A stretch of DNA of 64,000 bases from Coleofasciculus sp. FACHB-1120 (GCF_014698845.1 NZ_JACJTV010000011.1:62001-126000); one strand, 5' to 3'; positions 45,208 to 55,311 are shown, counted from the stretch's first letter. Translations and numbers: made by a program. The notes: generated by a model from the letters alone, not told the origin.

Positions 45208-45656
45208 TGCGTGTAACGGCGTGTCTTTTGAGTTACTATTACCCATTGCCGACGACTGCTCTTCTACTTGTGCCTTTGTTGATTTTTACTTAAGTGCTTA
45301 TTAGTAGAATATAAACGAAGTTCTTTCTTTAAGGATAAGAAGAAACTTTTTATTTTAAAACCTATACTTTACTCAAGTTTTTATGATAATATGAATTCGA
45401 CAAAGAAGAACTATCATTAAATATGTATTTGAACCATATTTTGATTACTTAGATAATAGCACCAAGCCTGATAATTTGTAGTAACCTCAATTTTATTCCT
45501 AAATTTCAGTTACGAGCGATCACCATCAACTCACGCAATCGCTCGTCCGTCTTTTGGGAAAAGTTAGCGATCGCAAGCAAATGCAATAAGCCGTTGATAG
45601 TAGCCCCAGGATGAGAGCCTGGGGCGTATATTTGCTTTGGTAGACTACTGAAGCTC
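45208..45656. other. AT-rich gap with a small hairpin
   Basis: About 450 nt, mostly very AT-rich. A perfect 8-bp stem GCCCCAGG/CCTGGGGC (45603-45625) lies just after the stop of the minus-strand gene at 45657 and may be its terminator. No gene. Confidence 0.5.
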
Positions 45657-46163
45657 TCAACGGGGTTTTTTTCGGGTTCTTCGCCGCAGTTTCTGTGCCA
45701 GCGACGAGGCTTCCCGTTCGGCTTTGTAGAGGTCGATGGAGCGAGCCGTCAGCACTAACGATCCATCAAGCTTTTGTCCCACATAGGGGAGACTGGTTGC
45801 TTTATACTCGCAAATGTCAGCCTTACCCCGAAGGGATTTCAAGTCTGTATTGACTTGAGCTGAGATTGCCTTGAGTTCCTGTATTGCTGCCTCTAGCTCC
45901 GCTGAAAGCCGATTAACTTGGGTTGCTTGCGCCTCTAGGTGTTTTAATTTTTCATTCAGATGTTCCTGTAACAGTTCCTGGTAGGTTTTCACCCGTAGTG
46001 ACGGAATTAACCTTCCGGAATTGGTTGTCTTTCGAGGTCGCAAATCAGTATTCGCGATCGCTGGCGATGGAACGCGCTGGTGTTTCGCATCACCTTTTAC
46101 GGGTTGGCGGTCTTCGCCACGTTTTGTCTGGACTACTTTGAGGCTGGCTTGCAGTTTTGTCAT
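45657..46163 (-). CDS. Basic coiled-coil protein, unknown
   Basis: 168 residues from ATG 46163 (a TTG at 46208 is an alternative). Basic N-terminal region, a coiled-coil heptad section (YQELLQEHLNEKLKHLEAQA and on) and a highly basic end (LAQKLRRRTRKKPR). No membrane helix. Not recognised; a nucleic-acid-binding role is possible from the charge. Divergent from the next gene. Confidence 0.55.
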   Translation of the reverse strand: MTKLQASLKVVQTKRGEDRQPVKGDAKHQRVPSPAIANTDLRPRKTTNSGRLIPSLRVKTYQELLQEHLNEKLKHLEAQATQVNRLSAELEAAIQELKAISAQVNTDLKSLRGKADICEYKATSLPYVGQKLDGSLVLTARSIDLYKAEREASSLAQKLRRRTRKKPR

Positions 46164-46320
46164 GTCGATGGCTGGATGGCTACCTAACGACTGGGATGCG
46201 GAACGCAATTAGTACAATTGTACTATATAGAGGGCGATCGCTACTTACTCTGGTTTTTTTTTCAGTGGTAGAGCAATATAAGTGGGAGCGCAGTCTACTA
46301 AAACCTAAGGAGTGCATACA

Positions 46321-46905
46321 ATGGTGCGAACCGCCTCAACCATGTTGGCGCTGGGCACTACAGCCCCAGATTTCCAATTGCCGGATGTGGTATCTGGTCA
46401 AACCGTTTCCCTTGCCACCTTTGCCGATAAGCAGGCATTGCTGGTCATGTTCATCTGCAAGCATTGCCCCTTTGTAAAACACATCCAGGGAGAACTGGCG
46501 CAGCTTGGCAAAGATTACGTCGGAGAAGAAATTGGAATTGTGGCAATTAGCTCCAACGATGCCAGCAATTATCCCGATGATGCCCCCGACTCACTCAAAG
46601 CAATGGCGAATGAGCTGGGATTCACCTTTCCTTTGTGCTACGACGAAACTCAAGAAACTGCCAAAGCTTATACTGCTGCTTGTACGCCAGACTTTTTCCT
46701 CTTTGATGCCAACCAAAATTTGGTTTATCGCGGTCAATTAGATGACAGTCGCCCTGGTAACGATCGACCCGTCAACGGCAAGGATTTACGAGCCGCGATT
46801 GATGCAGTGTTAGCCGGTCAATCAATCCCGTCTGACCAGAAGCCTAGCATCGGCTGCAACATTAAGTGGAAGCCGGGGAATGAACCGACGTATTTTCCTC
46901 ATTAA
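46321..46905 (+). CDS. Peroxiredoxin-like/thioredoxin-fold protein (AhpC-TSA type)
   Basis: 194 residues. Thioredoxin fold: TTAPDFQLPDVVSGQTVSLA, the redox centre FICKHCPFVKHIQGEL (C-x2-C), then SSNDASNYPDD, ACTPDFFLFDAN and YRGQLDDSRPGND. Likely a reductant-linked oxidoreductase. ATG 46321 has a perfect AAGGAG 8 nt ahead, so the GTG at 46312 is rejected. Confidence 0.9.
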   Translation: MVRTASTMLALGTTAPDFQLPDVVSGQTVSLATFADKQALLVMFICKHCPFVKHIQGELAQLGKDYVGEEIGIVAISSNDASNYPDDAPDSLKAMANELGFTFPLCYDETQETAKAYTAACTPDFFLFDANQNLVYRGQLDDSRPGNDRPVNGKDLRAAIDAVLAGQSIPSDQKPSIGCNIKWKPGNEPTYFPH

Positions 46906-46967
46906 TCGCAGCAACAGGGAGTTGTGGAAGGGTGCAGAATCAAGCTTGAAGGTTATTAAAGATAGAA

Positions 46968-48011
46968 ATGAAATCTTGCCGCTTCCCCGGCTTCCCCGTT
47001 CCTCTGCTCCCTCTTTCCGGCTGCCTCTTCCTGCTTGCCTTCATGAGCGGATGTCAAAATCAGAAACCAACGAAAGCTCAGATGGAGGCGTGGAGAAATG
47101 AGGCGATGCAAAAAAACGCCGCAATGGTTGCCGCTCATAAGAACAATCGACAGCGGCAACAGTGGAATCTAGAAATTCAGGGGAAAACGACGGCGGGAAA
47201 ATCCGTGCGGTTGACCATGCAAGAACTAGATGCGATCGCAACCACCCATATACGGACGCGATCGCCCCATAATACAAGCAACAACCCCGATCGGATTTTT
47301 GACTTCCGGGGTGTTGCTATCTCTAAACTGCTCGACAAGTTTGGCATCACTAATAGTAAAGAAGTGACGCTTGTCGCTTTCGATTCCTACCGTGCTACCG
47401 TCAGCATTGCAGACTTGCGTGCGTACCCGATTATCATTGCTTTAGAGCGCGATGGAATGCCCATTTCCCGCAGCGAAGGCGGCCCGCTTTCCCTGGTATT
47501 TCCTTACACCGAGTACCCGCAGCTTGAGCAAAAGTATCCCGACCGTTTTTGGGCATTTTACGTGACCAACCTGATTGTCGGTACAGAGCCAGTGCAACTG
47601 CGCGTTGACGAAATCCCGCTTGATGCCAAAACCATCAGCCAACTGCCACAAGTCACCATCGAAGAAGCTGTGGGCTACCCAATTGGGTGGCCGATTGGCA
47701 AAGTCAAGCTCACGGGCGTGCGCGTGCGGGACGTTCTGGCAGCTGCCGGTGTCACCCTGCCTGAAAATGCGACGGCGATCGTTCGGGGGAAAGCGCCCGT
47801 CTCTCGCAATGCCCTGAACCCAATTCGTTTGGCAGCCAACGAGGTGCGAGACTGCGATATTTTGTTTGCCACACACTGGGGGAACGAACGCAATCCGATT
47901 CCTGCCAAAATGGGTGGTCCGGTGACGCTTGCTTTCCCCAGCAATTGTCAAGCGAGATCCGAGAATCAACGCTGGCTTACTTTTGTGGAACAACTTGAGG
48001 TTAGCAAATAA
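46968..48011 (+). CDS. Lipoprotein with two molybdopterin-oxidoreductase-like folds
   Basis: 347 residues. Lipobox LAFMSGC at the end of a signal peptide, so anchored outside the inner membrane. Two related domains follow: residues about 65-205 and 210-345, each with the strand-loop GGPLSLVFP/GGPVTLAFP and a W-aromatic end (FWAFYVTNLIVG; WLTFVEQLEV). This is the sulphite-oxidase molybdopterin-binding fold, but the conserved Mo-ligand Cys is absent, so the pocket may bind another ligand. The cyclase gene 128 nt downstream probably forms a signalling pair. Confidence 0.75.
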   Translation: MKSCRFPGFPVPLLPLSGCLFLLAFMSGCQNQKPTKAQMEAWRNEAMQKNAAMVAAHKNNRQRQQWNLEIQGKTTAGKSVRLTMQELDAIATTHIRTRSPHNTSNNPDRIFDFRGVAISKLLDKFGITNSKEVTLVAFDSYRATVSIADLRAYPIIIALERDGMPISRSEGGPLSLVFPYTEYPQLEQKYPDRFWAFYVTNLIVGTEPVQLRVDEIPLDAKTISQLPQVTIEEAVGYPIGWPIGKVKLTGVRVRDVLAAAGVTLPENATAIVRGKAPVSRNALNPIRLAANEVRDCDILFATHWGNERNPIPAKMGGPVTLAFPSNCQARSENQRWLTFVEQLEVSK

Positions 48012-48139
48012 TGGCGAATGGCTAATGAGAGTTTGAAATTTTGAGTTTTGAGTTTTGAGCTACCAGAAAATTCTTTCATTCAAAACTTATAATTTAAAAC
48101 TTTTTGGCAATTACAAGTAACCATTACCAATTAGCCCTT

Positions 48140-49597
48140 ATGAAAGTTGCCCCGTTCCGCTCAATTCACACACGAATCATGACCGCCACAACACTCTTGA
48201 TTGTGGCGATTGTTGGTTCTGTAGTGTGGCTGTGGGCGAAGAACGAGAGACAACTTTACCGCGAACAGAAGCGGCGTGAAGTCCAGCAGCTAGCGATCGC
48301 TTTATCCAATACTTGGACGAACGAACTTGAAGATCAAAATTGGGGTCAGATTCGGCTTGGTTTCAATCTGCTACTGAAGCGCAACCCTGATTTTGTTTAT
48401 ATTCTAATCTCCGATGTGCGCTTGTCAAATCAAATCGTCGCCGCCAGCGAAAGCGAGCTTCAGGAACAGTATGTTCCCGATATTGTGCCTGTAACGGTGA
48501 CGGACTCGGCGCTGGCAGTATATGACGATACCCGCGTTGTTGAGACATTCCTCCTCCGCGACATTACCTTTAACCGCGAGGTGCGGGCACGTCAGGGTGA
48601 AACTGCCATCGAAGTTGCCGCCGGGATTCGCAACTCTTCGGGGCAAAAAATCGGGACGTTGCGGATTGGAATGTCACTGCGGCAGGTGAATCAAGCCGTC
48701 GCAAACGCTGTCGAAAAAGCGCTGTTTGTGGGTGTTTTTGCCCTCTCCTTGGGTCTTTTCGGTGCCTACCTGTTGGCAACAGAACTCAGTAGTCCGGTGC
48801 GGCGGTTGCAAGTGAGTGCTGCCAAAATTGCTGCTGGCGATTTACATCATCGGGCTGAAATTTACCGCAAAGATGAAATCGGCGCTTTAGCGATCGCTTT
48901 CAATGACATGTCGGCGGCGCTACAAGGTTTATTTAGCCGACTACAAAAAACTATCGAGTCCTTTCATCGATTCGTCCCGGAGAAATTTCTCCTTGTAATT
49001 GCACCCGACGGCATCGAGAACATCCAAGTCGGCTTTGCCTCGACGCGCACGATTACGATCCTGTTTGCTGATATTCGGGGCTACACGGCAATGTCAGAAC
49101 AAATGACGCCTTTAGAAACCTTTTCATTTTTAAATGACTACCTCGCCTGTATGGGACAAGTGATTGACAAGTCCGGCGGCTTCATTGACAAGTATATCGG
49201 TGACGCGATTATGGCGCTCTTCGATGATGAAGCCACAGACAACGCTCTGCACGCAGCGTTAGCAATGCGACAGCGACTTAAACTATTGAATGAAGAGCGA
49301 TCGCGCCAAGGTTTGCCAATCATCGATATCGGTATTGGCATTCATCGAGGCGAAGTCGTCATGGGTACCGTTGGATTTAGCTCCCGTATCGAGTCTACCG
49401 TCGTTGGGGATGCCGTAAACGTAGCCGCTCGTGTCGAAAGCCTCACCAAAAACTACGACAGCACCATCCTCGTCACCAAGCCAATCGTTGAGGCACTGCG
49501 CCACCCCGACACTTTCCCCCTGCGCCTAGTCGATAAGTTTGTTCGGGTAAAAGGCAAGGAAGAGCTAGTAGCGATTTACGAACTTGATGCAGTGTAG
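48140..49597 (+). CDS. Membrane class III adenylate cyclase with HAMP domain
   Basis: 485 residues from ATG 48140. Membrane helix 1 (about 15-35), a periplasmic sensor region (about 40-190), helix 2 (about 205-225), a HAMP linker (LSSPVRRLQVSAAKIAAGDL), then the cyclase domain: metal Asp in ILFADIRGYTAMSEQM, Lys and second metal Asp in KYIGDAIMALF, and VVGDAVNVAARVES with the Asp, Asn and Arg of the catalytic set. The Lys/Asp pair suggests ATP as substrate (inference). The periplasmic input may be the preceding lipoprotein. Confidence 0.9.
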   Translation: MKVAPFRSIHTRIMTATTLLIVAIVGSVVWLWAKNERQLYREQKRREVQQLAIALSNTWTNELEDQNWGQIRLGFNLLLKRNPDFVYILISDVRLSNQIVAASESELQEQYVPDIVPVTVTDSALAVYDDTRVVETFLLRDITFNREVRARQGETAIEVAAGIRNSSGQKIGTLRIGMSLRQVNQAVANAVEKALFVGVFALSLGLFGAYLLATELSSPVRRLQVSAAKIAAGDLHHRAEIYRKDEIGALAIAFNDMSAALQGLFSRLQKTIESFHRFVPEKFLLVIAPDGIENIQVGFASTRTITILFADIRGYTAMSEQMTPLETFSFLNDYLACMGQVIDKSGGFIDKYIGDAIMALFDDEATDNALHAALAMRQRLKLLNEERSRQGLPIIDIGIGIHRGEVVMGTVGFSSRIESTVVGDAVNVAARVESLTKNYDSTILVTKPIVEALRHPDTFPLRLVDKFVRVKGKEELVAIYELDAV

Positions 49598-50335
49598 CTC
49601 TATCTCACTCTCTTCTCCCCTAAAATACCCTCTTCTTTCTCTCTGCGCTCTCTGCGTCCTTGGCGGTTCGCTTTCTTCCAAATTAAAGAGAACCACTCAA
49701 TATCCCCAGGAACGACTAAAAATTCTTAATACCTGCCCTATATCGACAATTCTGAGAATTTTGACCTGATAAGGCAGCACTACTGATTAAAAATTTTTAA
49801 ATTGTATCAAATACACCAGTTTTTTAAACAAAGCTGTGGATAATCTACTCATATAAATCCTGCTTAATTACCTAGTATCTAGGAAAACTTTACCTGTCTC
49901 AAGCACCCTTTTGGAACAGGTGGAGAGACGCTGGGGACAAAATTCCAAATAATCAGCATTTCAACGGATTTATTTTCAGATTAATCCCTTTATAAGTCTT
50001 ACCTACTAAAGTTTACAGCGATTCCTAAAAATATTGATCAAGAAAACGACTGCCTGGAAAATATAAGTTATAAGCAAGTCCCAGTTAATAAGTTAATCGT
50101 CAGCGCTTTCCTAAAACCCGGTTTGGCAAGTAACCATAAAGATAGACCTTTAAACTTAAAAATATTTCAAAAGAAAGGTTTCATTAGCTATAAGCAACTT
50201 CTGTAACAAAATCTACCGTTTCAATTTTAAAAAGCGCCTAACTTAGCAGAAAAAGCAGTATTTAACAGCCAGAGCAATAGCTGTGCAGTTACACGTGCAA
50301 TTGCGCCAGATACAGGTACGCAAGGAGGAAAAGCC
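49598..50335. other. Long leader region ahead of nirA
   Basis: 738 nt without a gene. AT-rich, with the nirA promoter at its right end (see 50203-50244). The CTCTGCGCTCTCTGCGTCC stretch near 49645 is a dispersed repeat in style. No other NtcA-type box of perfect spacing was found here. Confidence 0.6.
50203..50244 (+). promoter_or_regulatory. NtcA-activated promoter of nirA
   Basis: GTA-ACAAAATC-TAC (50203-50216) is a perfect GTAN8TAC NtcA box. TAACTT (50239-50244) fits the TAN3T -10 box, with exactly 22 nt between them, the class II layout of NtcA-activated promoters. Transcription would start about 50251, leaving an 85-nt leader. Confidence 0.9.
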
Positions 50336-51961
50336 GTGACTAACGTAACCACCCCTACAGAAGCAATCAAGGCAACCAAGCCTACAGACAAACTAAACAA
50401 GATTGAAAAAGCCAAAGCTGCAAAACATCCCCTCTTGCTGAAGCAAGAACTGGAGCATTTTGCCCAAATTGGCTGGGAGGCGATGGACGAGTTTGAACGG
50501 AACCAAGGGCTGAAGTGGTTGGGTTTTTTCCATCGCACGGTGACACCCGGCAAGTTTATGATGCGAATGCGGATTCCCAACGGCATTTTGACCAGCACTC
50601 AGATGCGAGTATTGGCTGAAATCGTGCAACGCTACTGCACGGGTTCGGGATTTCAAAGCCAGGGAAACGCCGACATTACCACCCGGCAAAATTTCCAATT
50701 GCGGGGAATTCGGATTGAGGATATTCCAGAGATATTCAACCGTTTGTTAAAAGTCGGCCTGACTTGCATTCAATCGGGAATGGACAACGTTCGCAATATC
50801 ACGGGTTCGCCAGTTGCAGGTATTGATGCGGCTGAATTGATTGATACACGGGGGATTGTCCGCAACCTTCAGGACATGATTACCAATAACGGTGAAGGCA
50901 ATCTCGAACTCAGCAACTTACCTCGAAAATTTAACATTGCCGTTGCTGGAGGTCGAGACAACTCTGTTCATGCCGAAATCAACGACCTGGCTTTTATCCC
51001 AGCTTACAAAAATCACACCATTGGTTTTAATGTCATCGTCGGCGGCTACTTTGCGCCGAATCAGTATGTCGAAGCCATTCCCCTTGATGTTTGGATTCCT
51101 CCTGAAGAAGCTGTGCCTTTGAGTAAGGCAATGCTGGAGGTTTTCCGGGATAACGGCCCCCGTGAGAATCGCCTAAAATCCCGGATTATGTACCTGATTG
51201 AGGGTTGGGGCGTTGAAAAGTTTCGGGCGGAAGTCGAAAAACAACTGGGGCATTCGCTGGAATCGGCAGCCCAAAAAGATGAAATTGACTGGGACAAGCG
51301 CGACCATATTGGCGTTTATCCCCAAAAGCAACCGGGACTCAACTACGTCGGTTTGCACGTCCCTGTGGGTCGCTTGTATGCCCATGAAATGTTTGAACTT
51401 GCCCGAATGGCGGAAGTTTATGGCAGCGGGGAGATTCGGCTGACTGTTGAACAAAATTTGATTATCCCCAATATCCCCGACACGCGCTTAAGCCCCTTCT
51501 TAGAAGAACCACTACTTCAAGAACGGTTGTCTATCGATCCAGAAATCTTGAACCGGGGGCTGGTTTCTTGTACGGGTAGCGAGTTCTGCGGCTTTGCGCT
51601 GATTGAAACGAAAAACCGGGCGCTTGCCTTGATTCAGGAACTGAAGGAAGAGTTAATTCAACCGCATCCGGTTCGCATTCATTGGACAGGTTGCCCAAAT
51701 TCCTGCGGTCAACCGCAAGTTGCAGATATTGGCTTCATCGGTACGAAGACACGCAAAGATGGTCAAACCGTAGAAGCGGTCGATATTTGGATGGGTGGCA
51801 AGGTCGGGAAAGATGCACACCTAGGCAAAGAGATTATGAAAAAGGTTCCTTGTGAGGATCTCAAGTCAGTGGTGCGAGACTTGCTGATCGAACACTTTGG
51901 GGCAATCCCCAAGCAGCCACAAGAAAAGCTTGACGCAGAGAAAGTTGCCGTTAGTCCTTAG
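50336..51961 (+). CDS. nirA: Ferredoxin-nitrite reductase
   Basis: 541 residues from GTG 50336 with AAGGAGG 8 nt ahead. Reduces nitrite to ammonium with six electrons from ferredoxin. The sirohaem/[4Fe-4S] cysteines are C412 and C418 (CTGSEFC) and C453 and C457 (CPNSC), the standard C-x5-C ... C-x3-C set. Also QGNADITTRQNFQLRGI and SGMDNVRNITGSPVAGID. No ferredoxin-like C-terminal extension. First gene of the nitrate island. Confidence 0.97.
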   Translation: MTNVTTPTEAIKATKPTDKLNKIEKAKAAKHPLLLKQELEHFAQIGWEAMDEFERNQGLKWLGFFHRTVTPGKFMMRMRIPNGILTSTQMRVLAEIVQRYCTGSGFQSQGNADITTRQNFQLRGIRIEDIPEIFNRLLKVGLTCIQSGMDNVRNITGSPVAGIDAAELIDTRGIVRNLQDMITNNGEGNLELSNLPRKFNIAVAGGRDNSVHAEINDLAFIPAYKNHTIGFNVIVGGYFAPNQYVEAIPLDVWIPPEEAVPLSKAMLEVFRDNGPRENRLKSRIMYLIEGWGVEKFRAEVEKQLGHSLESAAQKDEIDWDKRDHIGVYPQKQPGLNYVGLHVPVGRLYAHEMFELARMAEVYGSGEIRLTVEQNLIIPNIPDTRLSPFLEEPLLQERLSIDPEILNRGLVSCTGSEFCGFALIETKNRALALIQELKEELIQPHPVRIHWTGCPNSCGQPQVADIGFIGTKTRKDGQTVEAVDIWMGGKVGKDAHLGKEIMKKVPCEDLKSVVRDLLIEHFGAIPKQPQEKLDAEKVAVSP

Positions 51962-51990
51962 TCATTTGCTAATTACGAATGACTAAGACC

Positions 51991-52018
51991 ATGACCCATG
52001 ACCCATGACCCATGACAA
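51991..52018 (+). repeat. Heptamer repeat ATGACCC merging into the narB start
   Basis: Three exact ATGACCC units (51991-52011) and a fourth, ATGACAA (52012-52018), whose ATG is the first in-frame start of narB. It makes up most of the 50-nt nirA-narB gap. Confidence 0.9.
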
Positions 52019-54282
52019 ATGCCATGAGTGACTCAACAAAAACACTGTGCCCCTACTGTGGCGTTGGCTGTGGCTTAGAAGTTTCGCCGCCTGCGGCTGC
52101 AAATCGGGAGACCAATCGAGATAGTCAAGGAAATCCGATCTGGAAAGTGCGGGGCGATCGCTCTCATCCCTCCAGTCAAGGTATGGTATGTGTCAAAGGA
52201 GCGACGGTTACAGAATCGATCGATCAAAACCGTCTCCTCTACCCGATGATGCGCGACTCTCTGGATGAACCCTTCCGTCGCGCTTCCTGGGAAGAAGCCT
52301 TAGATGCAATTGTCAGTCGCATGGGTTCCATCCTGAACTCCACTGGCCCAGATGCCCTATGTCTCTATGGTTCGGGTCAGTTCCTCACGGAAGACTACTA
52401 CCTTGCCCAAAAGCTTTTTAAAGGAATCTTAGGCACGAATAACTTTGATACTAACTCGCGCCTGTGTATGTCTTCCGCCACGGCGGCGTATTTTTACAGC
52501 CTGGGTTCGGATGGTCCGCCTTGTTGCTACGAAGATTTAGAACTCACCGACTGTGCGTTTATCATCGGTAGCAACACCGCAGAGTGTCACCCAATTATCT
52601 TCAATCGGCTGCGGAAACACCATAAACAGAACCATCACGTCAAAATGATTGTGGTCGATCCGCGTCGCACCACCACCGCCGAAGCCGCCGATTTGCATCT
52701 AGCCATTCGACCCGGTACGGATATCGATTTACTCAATGGCATCGCTCATTTGCTTCTACGATGGGGCAAGATGAATGTGGATTTCATTGAGGATTGCACC
52801 GCAGGCTTTTCTACCTACGCTGAGGTGATTCAACACTATCCACCGGAAGTGGTCGCCGAACGCTGCGGCATTTCTGTGGATGACTTGATAACTGTGGCCA
52901 AAATGTGGGCTGATTCTAAGCGAGTCCTCTCCATGTGGACGATGGGTTTGAACCAATCTTCCGAAGGGACTGCCAAAGTCTCCAGCTTGATCAACTTGCA
53001 CCTGATCACGGGTCAAATTGGCAAACCCGGAAGCGGCCCTTTTTCCCTGACAGGTCAACCAAACGCGATGGGGGGGCGGGAAGTCGGGGGTTTGGCTCAT
53101 TTGTTGCCCGGATATCGTTTGGTGAAGAATGACCAGCAGCGAACTGAAGTCGAGCAGTTTTGGAAGCTTCCCGCCGGAAAGATTTCGTCGGTTCCCGGTC
53201 GCAGCGCTTGGGAAATTATCACCGGACTAGAGACGGGAGAGGTAGAGTTTCTTTGGATTGCGGCGACGAACCCGGCGGTAAGTATGCCGGATCTGGAACG
53301 AACGAAAGCGGCGCTAAAGCGATCGCCTTTTACGGTCTATCAAGACGCCTACTATCCCACGGAAACTGCTGCCTTTGCTCACGTTCTACTCCCGGCGGCG
53401 CAGTGGGGGGAAAAAACTGGGACGATGACTAATTCGGAAAGAGTCGTCACCTTGTGTCCAGCTTTCCGCAAACCCCTAGGGGAGGCAAGGGCAGATTGGG
53501 AAATCTTTGCAGAAGTGGGTCGTCGCTTGGGATATCCCGAACAGTTTGCTTATACTCACTCATCAGAAATTTATGATGAATTTGTGCAGCTAACAAGCGA
53601 TCGCCTCTGCGACCAAACCGGCATCTGTCACGAACGTCTGAAGAAAGAAGGCCCGATTCAATGGCCCGAACCGATTAAAAATGCAAAATTAAATACTAAA
53701 AAGGAACGGGGATCTTCCCTTAGCACCTCTAAAAGGCTTTACACCGACTTGCGCTTCTCGACACCGGATGGACGGGCGCGTTTTGTTGCCAAGCATTCGC
53801 GGGGACTCGCAGAACCCCCCGATCCAAACTTCCCCTTTGTGCTGACGACGGGCAGACTTTACGGGCACTGGCACACGCAAACTCGTACCGGACGGATTGC
53901 AAAAATCTCCCAAATGCATCCGCAACCGTTCATTGAGATTCATCCCCGCGATGCTGCGAAGTTGGCGATTCAGGAGAATGACTGGGTGGAAGTGCGAAGT
54001 CGTCGCGGAACTTCTCGATTCCCAGCCAAAGTCACTCAGACCATTTCTCCCGGTACGGTTTTTGTCCCCATTCACTGGGGCGATCTTTGGGCGGATGATG
54101 CTGAAGCGAATAGCGTGACACAATCCGCATCCTGTCCCGACTCTCTGCAACCCGAACTGAAAGCTTGCGCCGTGCAACTGGTGCCGATTAATGCCCATCT
54201 AATCTCTGAGGAGTATGTGCTTCCAGAGACTCCCGAAACGGAGACTCAACCGAAAGCTTTGTCCTCACCGCTGCGTGTTTGA
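52012..54282 (+). CDS. narB: Ferredoxin-dependent assimilatory nitrate reductase
   Basis: 756 residues (an alternative start at 52024 gives [13 protein letters not shown], the more typical N-terminus). Reduces nitrate to nitrite in the cytoplasm. [4Fe-4S] ligands C13, C16, C20 and C60 ([12 protein letters not shown], then GMVCVKG). Mo ligand C152 in [15 protein letters not shown]. The molybdopterin-guanine-dinucleotide contacts [12 protein letters not shown], and the C-terminal [15 protein letters not shown] domain are intact. No ribosome site because of the heptamer repeat; may be co-transcribed with nirA. Confidence 0.96.
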   Translation: MTNAMSDSTKTLCPYCGVGCGLEVSPPAAANRETNRDSQGNPIWKVRGDRSHPSSQGMVCVKGATVTESIDQNRLLYPMMRDSLDEPFRRASWEEALDAIVSRMGSILNSTGPDALCLYGSGQFLTEDYYLAQKLFKGILGTNNFDTNSRLCMSSATAAYFYSLGSDGPPCCYEDLELTDCAFIIGSNTAECHPIIFNRLRKHHKQNHHVKMIVVDPRRTTTAEAADLHLAIRPGTDIDLLNGIAHLLLRWGKMNVDFIEDCTAGFSTYAEVIQHYPPEVVAERCGISVDDLITVAKMWADSKRVLSMWTMGLNQSSEGTAKVSSLINLHLITGQIGKPGSGPFSLTGQPNAMGGREVGGLAHLLPGYRLVKNDQQRTEVEQFWKLPAGKISSVPGRSAWEIITGLETGEVEFLWIAATNPAVSMPDLERTKAALKRSPFTVYQDAYYPTETAAFAHVLLPAAQWGEKTGTMTNSERVVTLCPAFRKPLGEARADWEIFAEVGRRLGYPEQFAYTHSSEIYDEFVQLTSDRLCDQTGICHERLKKEGPIQWPEPIKNAKLNTKKERGSSLSTSKRLYTDLRFSTPDGRARFVAKHSRGLAEPPDPNFPFVLTTGRLYGHWHTQTRTGRIAKISQMHPQPFIEIHPRDAAKLAIQENDWVEVRSRRGTSRFPAKVTQTISPGTVFVPIHWGDLWADDAEANSVTQSASCPDSLQPELKACAVQLVPINAHLISEEYVLPETPETETQPKALSSPLRV

Positions 54283-54341
54283 AGCGATCGCAAAAGCTTT
54301 GGTTTTCTCTCCGCTTTCACGCCCAAATTTCTACCAAAAGC

Positions 54342-54575
54342 TTACTGTTCGGAACTAACCCGAACGCTATCCGCTTTTTCTCCAAGAACGCTCCACAAGC
54401 CTGCCTCTCCTAGCGCCGTTGGTGTCTGGGATTGCAGCTTTGCAAAAGTTGAACTATAAACAACCGGAATCAACCCGAAAATCATCGATACCACCGTAAC
54501 CAGAAGCACCAGCTTCAATGGGTTAGAGGGTTCTTCTTGGGCTATCAATACTTCGGGGCGTTCTTGCGTTTTCAT
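54342..54575 (-). CDS. Small single-helix membrane protein in the nitrate island
   Basis: 77 residues: a charged N-terminus (MKTQERPEVLIAQEEP), one membrane helix (KLVLLVTVVSMIFGLIPVVY), and a polar tail. Not recognised. It is opposite in strand to narB and nrtP. A perfect NtcA box (54638-54651) lies 63 nt upstream of its start; being palindromic, the box could serve this gene as well as the plus strand. Confidence 0.6.
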   Translation of the reverse strand: MKTQERPEVLIAQEEPSNPLKLVLLVTVVSMIFGLIPVVYSSTFAKLQSQTPTALGEAGLWSVLGEKADSVRVSSEQ

Positions 54576-54637
54576 TACTAAAACCTTTTGATTAACTTCT
54601 GAAAATTTTCCATTTATTTAAATCTAACAAAAATTCT

Positions 54638-54680
54638 GTAGCTGAATATACAAAAACCTTCTTTTACAAAAGTTTAAAAT
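54638..54680 (+). promoter_or_regulatory. Orphan NtcA box with TAAAAT -10
   Basis: GTA-GCTGAATA-TAC (54638-54651) is a perfect NtcA palindrome. TAAAAT (54675-54680) is 23 nt further on the plus strand. nrtP starts over 900 nt away and has its own NtcA promoter, so this one may drive an untranslated transcript. Use by the minus-strand 77-residue gene is also possible, with only a weak -10 on that side. Confidence 0.7.
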
Positions 54681-55115
54681 AGCGTAAATTCAATTTTCCG
54701 AGTGGTAATGAATTTCAGCGAATACTGCACCTATCGGAAGGAGGAAATCTGATTTAGCAAGTTTGCAAAACCCGCTGAGGAATGCAACCACCAACCGTGT
54801 CTAGAGATGGTGCAATGTCAGGAAATGCTCACAGAGTCTTCACTAATTTTGCGAGAGATTCTGAGCCTCCGACCAAATAACGCGATCGCATTCTGAGAAT
54901 AGAGAGCGTTATCAATTCAGCTCATTTATTTTTTTAAACCGTGACAATCTAATCGCTCAAAGACTATCCGCGAAATCTATTAATAGATTCTGACTTAGTA
55001 AAATGTGCAGATGTTAACCGGCAGCTTATAGAGCGTGTAACCAAAAAATACCGGAAGAAAAATAAGTCGAGAAATCTAGGCTGAGCGCGGCAGCTTTAAT
55101 AAAAATTTTCGATAG

Positions 55116-55137
55116 CTCCCCCTTCATCAAAGGGGAG
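55116..55137 (+). terminator. Hairpin CTCCCCCTT / AAAGGGGAG
   Basis: Near-perfect stem with a 4-nt loop and one unpaired base, followed by TTATTTGC. It could end a transcript started at the NtcA box at 54638, giving an RNA of about 450 nt. The sequence also belongs to a widespread cyanobacterial repeat type. Confidence 0.45.
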
Positions 55138-55311
55138 TTATTTGCTTTAAAAAAATTGCACAGTTATAAATCAGCAAATAATCAAGAATCATCACTGTAT
55201 TACACATTTTGCATTCAACTCATGCAAAATTTGCAATAGGCAAGAAGGAATACTTCACAATACAGATACAATACCTAACAAGATAGAGATTTCAAAAGAA
55301 ATCTGCCTTTT

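Noticed and set aside
47442-47993. 183-codon minus-strand open frame
   Set aside because: Lies fully inside the molybdopterin-type lipoprotein gene and has no family features.
49802-49816. GTATCAAATAC stretch upstream of nirA considered as an NtcA box
   Set aside because: Only 5 nt between the half-sites.
55037-55051. GTA-N9-TAC considered as a further NtcA box
   Set aside because: Spacing of 9 instead of 8 and no -10 box at the right distance.
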